DNA from: Euphorbia lathyris
Lineage: Eukaryota; Streptophyta; Magnoliopsida; Malpighiales; Euphorbiaceae
Direction: 5' to 3'
DNA length: 64,000 nucleotides
Assembly: GCF_963576675.1 (NCBI RefSeq)
Contig: NC_088915.1
Location: forward strand, 87,987,501-88,051,500
Position numbers and translations under genes: made by a program. Below are positions 53,163-63,945 of the stretch, in pieces. The notes beneath the pieces were generated by a model. That model was not told where the DNA came from. It worked only from the letters and a program-made list of their open reading frames with translations, and searched no databases. Position 1 is the first letter of the stretch, and the number at the start of each line of letters is the position of its first letter.

Positions 53163-54713
53163 GGGTTAATTACAAAAATGGGTCAAATGGGAGGTCCATT
53201 TACATTACCAAAATTTTCAAGGGTTAATTACAAAAATGGGTCAAATGGGAGGTCCATTTACAGTCTTTCTAACCGGCGCATCAAACAACAATGGATTCTA
53301 ACATTAAAATCATAACATTACCAAAATTTACAACAAGATTGCCACAATAACAAAATTAAAATCACAACATCAAAATTTATAACAAGATTGCCACAATAAA
53401 CTCCTAACAAAGCACATGCACTCCTAAAATGGTTGGTTAGTAGAGATTGTGCCAATAATCCGGTACCAATTTTGAAGCGGATGAGTAATCTTGGTGTGCA
53501 CCATGAGACATATCCATCCCAAAAGGTCTGAACTTCCATTTCTCATCCCAAAAGGTCTGGACTTCCATTTCTTTTTGGGATGAGAAATGGAAGTCCAGAC
53601 CTTTTGGGATGAGAAATGGAAGTCCAGACCTTTTGGGATGGATGTGTCCCATAGTGCACACCAAGATTACTCATCCGCTTCAAAATTGGTACCGGATTAT
53701 TGACACAATCTCTCCCAACTAACCATTTCAGGAGTGAATGTGTCAATCTTGAGGGAAGTTCATCCCTATACAGGAAGGAAAGTTATCTCCCCTGCATCCG
53801 AGGACGCCGCCTTCCAGAAAGGGATGTTACGTATTCAACCACCTTTAGAAAAAATTAATCGTGTTAGGCAGCGAAAAAGACGATTTTGGCTTCGCGAAAT
53901 GAGGATTAGCGAAGCATGCGAATGTAAATGTGCAGGGAAAGAGGTGATTTTACTTCGCTAATCGATGTTTTCGCGAGGTATGCGAGGTCTGAAACGTGAC
54001 GATCTACGTCGCATATCGATGCTTTCGCGAAGTCTGCGAGGTCTGAAATGTGACGATCTATTCGCAGACTTCGCGAACTAATCGATTCGCGAAGTAGATC
54101 CACACGTTTCAGGCTCTTTCTTTTCGCAGATCTTCGCGAAATAATCGATTCACGAAGTAGGTCATCACGTTTCAGGCTCTTTCTCTTCACGAAATCATCG
54201 ATTCACGAAGTGTATTCATAAAAAAACGCAGAAAAAACAACAGATACTTACATTTTTCGCACCTTTCACCCTTAAAAGCGACAATAACAATATGATAAAC
54301 TGGAAAAAAACGTAGAATAACCATTTCTTTGATGGTAACAAGAAGAAAGAAACCAAGTAACGAACAGGAAGATGAAGAACCATGGCTTCGTTTTCTAGGG
54401 TTAGGAAGTTGCAGAATCAAGAGATGAAGAGAGGAAAAACAGAAATTCATTATGATTTAGCGAAATGGTGCAGATTTCGTGCAATTTAAAGGAAGAAAGG
54501 AAGATCAAAAGTCTTGAAATCATTAATGGAGGAGCCAACTTTTTGCGTAACCAAGGAGATAGGGGAGCGGTCGTTCGCGTTGTGGTGGGAAGTGGAAAGG
54601 TTAGGGGTATTATGGGAAAGTCACACAAAATCAGTCTAGATATGTAGTAGGTTGAGTAAATGGGTTAAATATATAAATGGGCCTCCCATTTGACCTAATT
54701 TTGTAATTTTTCC
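53163..54713. mobile_element. Mutator-like foldback element inside the LINE (sister of 5273-6790)
   Basis: The left terminus is GGGTTAATTACAAAAATGGG; the right end is 'attttgtaatttttcc'. The 9-bp TSD is tattttcaa (53154-53162) and tatttttaa (54714-54722), one mismatch. The interior is collinear with 5273-6790, including the 'ttcgcgaa' and 'gaagtctgcgag' modules and 'gcagatttcgtgcaatttaa'. The left end is rearranged: a 49-bp terminus segment occurs twice (53156-53204 and 53214-53262), followed by a copied 26-bp piece of the LINE (53261-53286 copies 53079-53104). Confidence 0.8.
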
Positions 54714-54911
54714 TATTTTTAATAGATGTAATCTCTACTTTTGTCCTAATTATTTCATTACTCATGTGATCCTTTCTCATATGACCACACATTCATCTCA
54801 ACATACGCATCTCTGCCATCGACATCTTATGAATGTGACAGTGTTTCACTGCCCAATGCTCTGTATCATATAACAATGTTGGTCTAATTGCTGTGCGGTA
54901 GAATTTTCCCT

Positions 54912-55492
54912 TTAATCTATTAGGCATGCCGGGGTCACAAAGGAAACCCGTAGCACTCTTCTACTTCGCCCACCAGATTTAATCATATGAGCAACATCTT
55001 TATCTACTTCTCCATCCGTTTGGATAATAGATCCTAAATACCGGAAGCAACCCGAGGTCTGGACAACTTTCCCATCCAGGATGATTGTCCCCGCCTCCCT
55101 ACTCCTATTGCTGCTAAACTTACACTCCAAATATTCTGTCATACTTCCGTTCAACTTAAAGTCTCTAGATCCAAAGTTTGTCTCCATAGTTCCAACTTCC
55201 TCTCCACGCCTTCTTTCGTCTCATCAACCAACACAATATCATCTGCAAACAACATGCACCATGGTATACCATCTTGAAGTGAACTCGTTAGTTCATCCAT
55301 AACGACGGCAAAAAGAAATGGGCCAAGTGCGGAACCTTGATGCACTCCAATTGTAATAGGGAAATCTTCACTCTTCCCAACACTGGTACGTACACTCGTG
55401 CACGCTCTCTCATACATGTCCTTTATGATGTCAGTATATTTCTGCGAAAAGTATTTCTCTTGGTACCTTATCATATGTTTTCTCCAAGTCAA
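54912..55492 (-). pseudogene. LINE reverse transcriptase fragment
   Basis: The minus-strand frame reads YTDIIKDMYERACTSVRTS, GVHQGSALGPFLFAVVMDEL and WCMLFADDIVLVDETKEGVE. It contains the RT motifs QGSALGPFLF and FADD of non-LTR elements. Around 55165 the frame shifts, and the protein continues KLNGSMTEYLECKFS and GSIIQTDGEVDKDVAHMIKSG. It is truncated on the N-terminal side and ends before a C-terminal domain. Confidence 0.85.
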
Positions 55493-55623
55493 TGAAAACC
55501 ATATACAAAGTGTTAAAAAAAAGATGGTTGTCTAGACCGTCTCTCAAAATCGAGAATTCGTTCCGATTTTTTTTATTAGGCCCTCTAGATGTTTTTGGCT
55601 GCCTGGGCGATGCCTAGACTACC

Positions 55624-56074
55624 TATAGATGGCAATGAGTAGGGTGCCTACGGGTAGTGCCAACTCAAACTCTTACCCGTTTATTTTTTAACTACCCGTA
55701 CCCGTCCGTTAAGAATGAATAAATAAAACAAAAAATATTACAAATTTAACAAAGTATAAAGTTAATAAAGCATTCATCTAAAAATTGAACAAATTCAACC
55801 TTAATTAACAAAAATAAAATAGCTTAGCCATATTACTCAATGGTTGAAGAACAAAAGGATTAGGTTCAAATCTCTCATTTTACATCTAAAAAACAATAAT
55901 ATTTTTTAATATATAAAAAATTTATAGCGGGTAATGGGTACCCTGGGCGTATTTTCATACCCGTCCCATTACCCTAACAAGTAATGGTTTTGATCTCATA
56001 CCCGTTCCATAGTAGTCCCATTAGGGGCGGGTAGTGCCGGGTACCCGCGGATACGACACCCGTTGCCATCCCTA
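55624..56074. mobile_element. hAT-like MITE
   Basis: Left 'tatagatggcaatgag' and right 'gttgccatcccta' are inverted repeats. The 8-bp TSD agactacc is perfect at 55616-55623 and 56075-56082. The interior is rich in 'tacccgt/acgggta' modules. The flanks (about 55560-55615 and 56083-56480) belong to another AT-rich dispersed repeat. Confidence 0.8.
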
Positions 56075-56082
56075 AGACTACC

Positions 56083-57049
56083 TGTCAAGACAACGATTGG
56101 ACAACATATTATATTTTTATTTTTTTTTATAATTCACTTTTGAACATTATTACGTGATTTTTAGATATTTTTTAATGTATTTTCTACTGACAATTGTTTG
56201 TAGTTTTTCGTGAATTTACTATTTATTGAAATTATTTTTTAACTTTTTACTTGTTTGAGTTACTTCAATCATATTGTTGTGAAAACGTTATTTTTTATAT
56301 ATTTTTTAGATTATATATTATAAATATACATGTTTTTCTATATTAAATTATTATGTATTATTATTTTAGATAGTATAATACATAATTTAATTGTATTTAT
56401 ATAATAATTTGTTTATTAAAAAATAAGAAAATACTAAAATATGAATTTGATTAATATCCCAAGGTCTTATTCGCCTAACTAACTGACAACATTTTTTTAC
56501 AACCTCGTTGCATATACAATCCTGCAACACGACACGACATGAATTTAACACAAATTCTATGGGTTAGCGTTTTATTAAACAAGTTACCGGTCAAAATCTT
56601 TAAATCAACAAGAGATTGATATTAAATGTGCAAATTTCTGAACAAGAGATTGACCGTTAATGCACAAATTTCTGGGTTGCGTTAAGGTTGAACTACTAAC
56701 TCGAAATCTTTGAATTGTAGTTAAAGTTTATTTGGGGCAAGTTTGCAAAAGAAAATCTCAGTACTGCCAGAAGAGAAATCCAACTCAATAATTATCATAA
56801 TGCATAACCCATAGTTCTGATAATGATTATCACTTTCATTCAACAAAGCGGGTAAATAATTTATTATTTCTTACATTTTTATTTAAAATATTGTGAGTTC
56901 TCATATTTTAATAATGCAGTGTAGTCTTTAACTTATATTTGATTTAAAAATTTAGTCCCTAGTTTATATTTTATTCAACAATTTAGGAATTAAGCTATTT
57001 AATAATTCAAGTATTTGAAAGATCAAAATATTAAATAGGATAAAAGTTA
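56083..57049. other. AT-rich unassigned region
   Basis: The first 400 bp resemble 9060-9330 in the R3-MYB intron ('tttttctatattaa', 'attataaatatacat') and appear to be the same dispersed repeat. The rest shows nothing recognisable. Confidence 0.45.
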
Positions 57050-58062
57050 GGCTTAATAGGTATCCAGCCCCCTAAACTTGTAACTTTTTTTCACCTAGCC
57101 CCCTCAATTTAGGGGACAACCTCTCAACCCCCTTAACTCTCCAAAAACATCACATACAACCCCTTAAACTTGCAACTTTTTTTTCACCTGACCCCCTCAA
57201 CTTAGGGGACAACCTCTCAACCCCTTCAACTCTCTAAAAACATCACATATAGCCCCTTAACGCCTACGTGGCTCTGGCATGGAATAAGTTGGGATTGCAC
57301 TCATTAGAAAACGCGTGAAGATTGGCTTTAGAAACTTAAATGGTAAAAAAATCCTCTTTCTTCTTAAATCCCTAACGTTCTTCTCCTCAGAAATCCTTCC
57401 TTCCTCTTTTCCGATTCCTTCGATTCACCTCTTTTCTGTCTCCGATCGGTCTCCGATTCAAGTTCAACAGTAAGTATCATCTCCTTCATCTCCTTTATTC
57501 CTCCTCTACCTTCTTCTTTTTATTCTTCTCCTCCTTCTTCTTCTGGTTTGCCTCTTTCTTCTTCTGAGATAATTCCTTTTTTTTTTGTCAATTAGGTTAG
57601 GGCTTGTGTTGTTCTTGAAACCAATTTCATGGTGGGTACTCATGAATCATGTTTTTGTGGTGAATATGTTGTACTTAAAGGTTTCGTGGAAACCTGCAAA
57701 TCAAGGAAGAAGACTCTACGGATGCCCAAATTATGGGGTAATTTACTGGATTTACATGAAAAAATTTAAGAAAAAAATGACATGTGGCATTGGTGTGGTC
57801 AACAGTCAAGCACGTTTTCTATACGGGTCAATATTTTAACCGGATATAGGAGTGTAAGGGGCTGTATGTGATATTTTTGGAGAGTTAAGGGGGTTGAGAG
57901 GTTGTCCCCTAGGTTGAGGGGGCCAGGTGAAAAAAAGTTACAAGTTTAAGGGGTTGTATGTGATGTTTTTGGAGAGTTAAGGGGTTGAGAGGTTGTCCCC
58001 TAAGTTGAGGGAGCCAGGTGAAAAAAAGTTACAAGTTTAAGGGGCTGGATACCTATTAAGCC
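57050..58062. mobile_element. Pack-MULE-like foldback element with captured gene sequence
   Basis: The termini GGCTTAATAGGTATCCAGCC and the exact inverse at 58043-58062 are flanked by the perfect 9-bp TSD taaaagtta (57041-57049, 58063-58071). The terminal module is present twice at each end, as 'caacttaggggacaacctct' and variants. The centre (about 57330-57800) has a GC-richer, 5' UTR-like stretch and a coding fragment, unlike the AT-rich surroundings. Confidence 0.85.
57629..57740 (+). pseudogene. GRF-type zinc finger fragment captured by the Pack-MULE
   Basis: From ATG 57629 the frame reads MVGTHESCFCGEYVVLK. One frame over it continues VSWKPANQGRRLYGCPNYG. Together they match the GRF zinc finger pattern (C-CG---v---T---NPGR-FY-CP). 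A one-base frameshift between the two halves, and the lack of downstream domain sequence, make it non-functional as it stands. A pyrimidine-rich leader with a GTAAGT donor (57471) precedes it, as in a captured 5' UTR and first intron. Confidence 0.65.
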
Positions 58063-58239
58063 TAAAAGTTAAAGATTAAACAACGTGAAATAAAATGATT
58101 AAATAGTGTGTTAGATAAAATGTACATATTAAAAAATTATTTATCCAATATTTTTTATATATGTACCACAATTATACTTAGGGTCTTTTACATAAAACAC
58201 ACTAATAGGAATTATATTTATACGTTAATCAATATGGAC

Positions 58240-59010
58240 AATTTAATTAACAATATATCAAAAACATTAAATATATGGAAAATTTACACAGAAATTCATG
58301 TTTTAAAAACTATTTACAATTATGGCAAATCATAATTTTGGATTATATCAAACTAGTAAAATTAGCATTTTTAATATATCAGGAATTTTCACATTCACCC
58401 TAATAAGCAAGTGAATTTGCACATTATTTTAAGGATTAAAATTTATAAATTAGAAATCTAAAATATATTTTCTAGGGTTTATGATTTATGAATTGGAGTC
58501 TAATTTTTTTAAATTATGGTTTAAAATCATAATATATAGAAAATAATGACATAGTAAGAATTAAGTTTGGTGATATGACTTAGTTGTAATTTTATATTTA
58601 ATTATGATATTCGTGTATTTACCCTAAATATATTCAGGTCAAATATTCAGCCCATCTTCCCAAGCCCATCATGTCTAGTGACCGGATTTAGGTAGGCAAT
58701 AATGGACTTTTTACATGAATATCATAATTAACTACAAAATTACAACTAAATCATATCATCAAATTTAATTCTCAATATGTCGTTTTTTCTATATATACCA
58801 AATAAAATATGCTTTTACAGTTTAAATCTCAAACTTTTTACAATATATATTCTAGACCCTTAATTTATAAACTTTAATCTTTAAAAATAATGATTTTATT
58901 AGTTTCACGTAATTCAAAATTATGACTTAATATAGTTGTAAATAGTTTTTCAAAAAATGAATTTCTATGTAAATTTTCCACAATAAAAGAAAATTACAAT
59001 GTTTGAATTT
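58240..59010. repeat. Long AT-rich inverted repeat (foldback)
   Basis: The two halves are imperfect inverses around a centre near 58660. 'gaattaagtttggtgatatga' with 'gttgtaatttta' (58559-58600) pairs with 'aaattacaactaaatcatat' and 'caaatttaattctca' (58735-58775). Further out 'tacacagaaattcat' near 58290 pairs with 'atgaatttctatgtaa' near 58960. No TSD or gene was found. Confidence 0.65.
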
Positions 59011-59369
59011 TATTTTATATTTAACTAATTCTTATATGTATTTTATCATTCCATATTTTACTTTAAAATATATTAAAATTTTATACTTTTACTTTTAATT
59101 TTGTCAAATTTGTACTTTTATTTTTAATTTTTTCAAATTCAATTACTGAGTTTTTTAAAAAAAAAATGGTAAATTTACAGTTTAAATTACTGTCATAATT
59201 AAAATAGTTTTTTTTAGTATTTAACACTTATAAATATTTAATGCATTTATGACTATTGTGTAACTAATTCAATTTGTGATTGCTATGACCGTTAAGCCAA
59301 TTTATTTCTGTTTCGAGCTTGTAATCTATAAAAATAGTAATTCCATCTATTAATATTTTTTAATTTAAA

Positions 59370-59551
59370 TGGGAGAAAATCTACTGTTCCGATTTCGATG
59401 TCCCTTTCCATGTCTCTCTCACAAAAAGTGATTCCTTTTAATTAAAATAATATATTTTATAAGCCAAAGGGACCCACATGATTAAAAGGGACCACTTTCT
59501 GTGAGAGGGATATGGAAGGGGACACCAAAATAGGGACAACGGATTTTCTTC
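59370..59551. mobile_element. Mutator-like MITE (182 bp)
   Basis: Left 'gggagaaaatctactgttcc' and right 'ggacaacggattttcttc' are imperfect inverses; the arms also share 'ctctctcacaaaaagtg/cactttctgtgagag'. The 9-bp TSD taatttaaa is perfect at 59361-59369 and 59552-59560. Confidence 0.75.
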
Positions 59552-59690
59552 TAATTTAAACCATTTTGTATCTAAGTCTGATAATTTAGACTAATTCAGA
59601 TATAAGTTGGTTTACCATTAAGTATTTAATAACTACTAATTCTCATCTTTTAAGATGTGAGCCCTCGTTAAATGGTTAAGTTGAATCAGT

Positions 59691-60145
59691 TAGGGGCGTT
59701 AGTGAGCTAAAATAAATCGCAAACTATTCGAACTCGGCTTGAAATATTAATGAGTCGAGCCTGAGTTTCCTTAAGCTCAATCCAAACGTCTGTAATCAAA
59801 TTCAATTATCTTTTAACCACTATATATATATTTTTTATTATTTAAATTCGTTGCGAATTATATGTTAAATTTAATTTTTTAAGCTTATAATTAGTATTTC
59901 TTTCACTAAAAAACTAAAATTAAATAACAAAATGTTAAAAATGTTAAAAATATGTACATTTAAGTACAAAGTTAACCTCAAGATCATTCTCTAGCCATTT
60001 TCAAACCGAGTTATTTGAGCCGTTCTCGAGTTGAGCCTGTGTTTGGTCTCACGAGATCGAGCTGAGACCAAATTTTTGAGCTCGATTTCACCTATTTTCC
60101 AGTCGAGTCTATCTAGGCTCGGCCTCGATTCAATTAACATCTCAT
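59691..60145. repeat. Dispersed MITE-like repeat rich in 'cgagc' motifs, second copy
   Basis: It starts 'taggggcgttagtgagcta' and ends 'gattcaattaacatctc'. Like 11571-12040 it is built of 'gagctcg', 'aactcgg' and 'gtcgagcc' runs with an AT-rich centre. Boundaries are approximate. Confidence 0.45.
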
Positions 60146-61021
60146 AGATCTAAGGATGTAAACGGGATGGGTGGGGATTACATTCCCCATCCCTATTCCA
60201 TGTCCCAAAAATCGTCCCACAGGAATTTTCATTCCACGTTTCATTCAATTTATATATTGATAACTTGCCGGATCCGATTTGATATTCTCTGCCAGAGTTA
60301 CCTGCAAAACAGAACCGGAGACAGGATCTCCGGGAAAACTCTCCGACGATCAAGTCAGTTTTTGTAAGAAGGTTGGTAATTTGACAATAGTATTGCGGGG
60401 AAAATTGTGAGCGTACCTTTTTCCCTCGTTCTTAAGACCTTTTATAGGTGTTTTTTAGGTAACCGCCGAGGGCGGTTACTCCTTAGTGGGCCACGTTCTG
60501 AGGGCGGTTCCCCCTTTTTAGGCCATGTCCCTTTCGTGGCTTTCATGGCAACGAACGTGGTTCTGAGTGGGAGTCTTGATGCTCCGTTTAGGAATTCGGG
60601 GCGGTTACTCGCTTCACCCGTTTTCGCTTATTCGGGTCCCATTCGGGGCGGTTACTCGCTGCGCCCGCTTCCTTTATTCGGGTCCCATCCGATCTTAGAC
60701 CATAGGTCTAAGTATGGGCTGGGCCTGCGAAACGAATATAACCCGGTTTAGCCTCGCGGGTCATCACATGCCTCCCCTTTAGTTTGATACAAGAGCCCTT
60801 TAGGGTCTGTTCATAGGGGACGCTTCGTTTTTGCTTGTCTATTCAAAATTCAAAAACTTGTGAATTTTTCCTCTTTCGTTATTTCTTTTCCGGCGTCATC
60901 TTTTCCGGCGTTGACCTCTTATTTCCGTCATTTCTCTGTGTTGTCTTTCCCATGTAAGTTTTCCTCTTCATAATTTGTACCTCGTTCGGCTTTTTACTTC
61001 TGTTTATTTCTTTTCCTCAAC
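60146..61021 (+). other. LTR-like and leader region upstream of the transposon gene
   Basis: The stretch holds four 'ggcggtt(a/c)c'-type repeats between 60470 and 60665 ('ggggcggttactcgct' occurs twice), 'agccctttagggtctg' near 60792 and a pyrimidine-rich leader up to the ATG. The same features occur upstream of the truncated relative at 4650. LTR ends and a primer site were not found. Confidence 0.4.
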
Positions 61022-63347
61022 ATGTCGAACCCCGACCTTGACTTCGCACCGTTCGATGAGAGCTACGTCCGCGAGGTTTCTCATGAAGTTGATGAGATGG
61101 TTGATGAAGTTTCAACCAGTTCTCATGGGTCTGATTCCCACCTCGCTGACTTCCTCCACCTGGCGAATACAACCGACGAGGGTCTAGGTTTTGACCCTAA
61201 GAAGTTGATTCCGCCACCTGTCCCAACCCCCCGTTTGTTACCAAAGAGGGACAGGTCGGGAAGCCTAGTTTGTCGCGAGACCATTGAGGATTTACGGGTG
61301 CAATATCCTTGGCTCCAAGGTCTCGAGACCATCATTCCCGGGGAGGATAGAGGACCGGGCGATTACCCAAAGGGGTATTTCACCATTTTCGTCGCCCAGA
61401 TTATCTGCGGCTTCACTTATCCGCTGGCGGATGAGATTGCTTCCATCCTCGGCGGTTACGGAATCGCACCCGGGCAGTTACATCCAAATGGATGGGCCGA
61501 CTTGACCCTGGATAAATTTTTGGCGGATTGTTTGGAGGTTCCTTTCTCGCTTAAAATTTTCTCCAAGCTTCATCATTTCAAGAGTTCGGCGGGGTATTTC
61601 ACTTTCATCCGCCAGAGCGGATACTATGGTTTTGACGAGAAACTGAACAAGATCCGCGAGTGGGATCGCTCTTACTTTTTTATCAAGTTTAATGAGGGAA
61701 ATCCGAACTTCCTTCGCCATTGGGGCCGGCCCAATGTGAAGAGTTTGAACTTCGGTTATCCCAGCGAGGAAGAATCCGCCGTCATCAAGTTCCTGAAGAG
61801 TACCCCTCCTTTTGTATGGACATATGATCAGGCCTTCCATATGCTAAGGAGCCGAGTAGCGATTGCCTACCGCGAGGGGGATCGCGTGGTCTATATCCCT
61901 TATCGCGTTTTTGTACAAGGTACTTTTTATTTCCAAGTTGATGATTTCTTTTAACCCTTTGCAGGGGTGATCCTTTATCTCAAATCGCTGCAGATCGGGA
62001 GGCTAAAGCCCTAGCGAGAAGGAAGAAGCGGATGGCGGGAACCACCTCCGTTGTAGGGGCGGATTCTTCTGGAGGAACGATTCCTTCCATTGAGGCGGCT
62101 TCTCCTGTAAGGGCCTCCGTTTCACAAGGTCCCGCTTCTGCCTCCGAGGATCTTCCTTTGACGAGGAAGCGGAAGATAAGTGCGGATACAGAGTCTTCTC
62201 GTCCCAAGAAGAAGAACACCTCCGTGTCCCTTACTGTTGGCGGTACACCCGTATCCGCCTCATCCAAAGGAAAGAGCAGTACCCCAATTCATGAGGTATC
62301 CTGATCTATTCCCTCTTTCTATATTGCTACTTTTTTCCTCATGAGCTATCTGCTGTTCTCTTGATATTTTTCTTTACGCCTTTGCAGCCAATTCCCGACA
62401 TCAGCGGATGGTGGACTAAGACCTTTAGCATGGCCGTGAGTTTTTCTTGCAAGGACATTGTCTCTTCCATATGCAATGTCCTCGGGTGGCTTCCCTCTGC
62501 TTCCCGTGTGCGCGAACAAGTACCGCTCCCTACCGCTGTGGAGGGGATCGAGAAGCGTTCTGTAGAGGTATATTGTTGCTTGTCATTCTCTTTCAAGGAT
62601 CTTGCATCCATTGTAACCGCCTATTTTTATTCGCCCTTTTTTATTCATGAGCCGTCTTATATGCAGATTATCAATTTCGCTGAGGGCATTCTCCGAAAGG
62701 ATGCCGAGCGAGCCAAGGAGTTGGAAGGTCTTGGTACTGAATTGGCGACTCAGAAGTCGCTTTATGATGATGTCCAAGGGAAGGTGAAGGTCCTAGAAGG
62801 CGCCCTTCAGAAGGCTGTGAGCGAGAAGGAGGAGGCTCTTAAATCTCTTCAGGCTAAGTCTGATGAGCTGCGAAAGGCCCTCGATGATCTAGCTGATTCC
62901 AAGGAGACACAAAAGAAGAGGGCTGAGGAAATTCTGGCTGAAGACGGTGCCCGCATCTACTGGTATGGGGAGCGGATTCATGCCGCTTATGAGCATGGAC
63001 ATCAGGGTCTCGTACTTAACCGCCCCAAGGTTCCCATCCCTGAAAAGGATTTAACTGAGAAGTGGGACAAGCTGGAAGCCGAGGATGCTGATATGGATGA
63101 GGTACTCCTCTTAGATTGGAAGAGTTTTCAGGAATCTCCAATTATCGGCGAGATCCCTACCCAGAATGCGGAAGAAGAGGCACCGCAGGACATCTCTCAG
63201 CCTGAGCAAGAGGTACCGCCCTCTGAAGCAGTTATTGATTCGAGGGTTGAGGATTCGCTTGAAGTAGATCCGCCCACTGGAGGAGATGAGAGAGTCGCTG
63301 GAGGCGAGGAAAGCAATAGGGGTGAAGGAGAGGAAGCTGTAGCATAG
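61022..63347 (+). CDS. 'Putative gypsy type transposon' protein with C-terminal coiled coil
   Basis: The proposed exons 61022-61919, 61994-62295, 62388-62567 and 62667-63347 have GT-AG borders and consistent phases, giving 686 aa. Exon 1 holds the plant transposon domain (Pfam name 'putative gypsy type transposon'): VQYPWLQGLETIIPGEDRGP, YPKGYFTIFVAQIICGFTYP and WADLTLDKFLADCLEVPFSL. Exon 2 is Ser/Ala-rich with basic runs (RKRKI, RPKKKN), possibly nuclear localisation. Exon 4 is a long charged helix (LEGLGTELATQKSLYDDVQG, VSEKEEALKSLQAKSDELRK) and an acidic tail, probably coiled coil. Such genes sit in the gag position of non-autonomous plant elements; the biochemical role is unknown. The acceptor at 61964 would cause a stop, so 61993 is preferred. 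Confidence 0.65.
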
Positions 63348-63633
63348 TTTAATTTATATTTGGACTTTTTGTATGTAACAAACTGCCCGTATATATTAAT
63401 TTTCTTTCACTTGCCGCTTTGCCTATACGTGCGATTATTGTCACTTTATTTTCATGTATGATCCTTGCCTTTTGCCGACTTCATACTAGTAATTCTTCAT
63501 AGTAATTTTTGCTTTCGCTAGGGTGGCCAAACCCTTTTTGCAATTTTTGAGTACTCGTTTATTCGCTTAATTTTATGCCTTACTCTATTATTTTTCTTTC
63601 GAAAATAATATAATCATAAGGTTAATCATAAGG

Positions 63634-63945
63634 TTTTGCGAGTGATGCGTAATCATGCATCCGCCTTTCTTTAATAGGCAACACATTTATGTGTTTTTTG
63701 AGTTTAACCCTAAGGGTTTTGCGAGTGATGCGTAATCATGCATCCGCCTTTCTTTAATAGGCAACACATTTATGTGTTTTTTGAGTTTAACCCTAAGGGT
63801 TTTGCGAGTGATGCGTAATCATGCATCCGCCTTTCTTTAATAGGCAACACATTTATGTGTTTTTTGAGTTTAACCCTAAGGGTTTTGCGAGTGATGTGTA
63901 ACCATGCATCCGCCTTTCTTTAATAGGCAACACATTTATGTGTTT
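63634..63945. repeat. 83-bp tandem repeat, about 3.8 copies
   Basis: Units start at 63634, 63717, 63800 and 63883 with 'ttttgcgagtgatgcgtaat'; the first three are identical or nearly so. Each unit contains three short palindromes: GATGCGTAATCATGCATC, AACACATTTATGTGTT and AACCCTAAGGGTT. It lies 290 bp after the stop of the transposon gene, so it is probably the 3' noncoding part of that element. Confidence 0.95.

Larger units (their letters stand above)
52843..55515 (-). mobile_element. RTE-type LINE, 5'-truncated, interrupted by 53163-54713
   Basis: On the minus strand it runs from RT sequence near 55510 to a 3' end with a (TTG)n tail, seen on the plus strand as 'caacaacaacaac' at 52843-52857, followed by 'ggggtcggctaacatgaac'. 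A TTG tail and this 3' sequence are typical of plant RTE elements. The 3' UTR is split by a foldback element with a TSD. The 5' half of the element is missing. Confidence 0.75.

Noticed and set aside
61965..61993. Exon 2 of the transposon gene starting at 61965
   Set aside because: With the phase left by exon 1 it runs into an in-frame TAG within 16 codons; the acceptor at 61993 gives an open frame through the basic region.
63634..63945. CRISPR-like repeat array
   Set aside because: Units are contiguous 83-bp tandem repeats without unique spacers, in a plant nuclear context.
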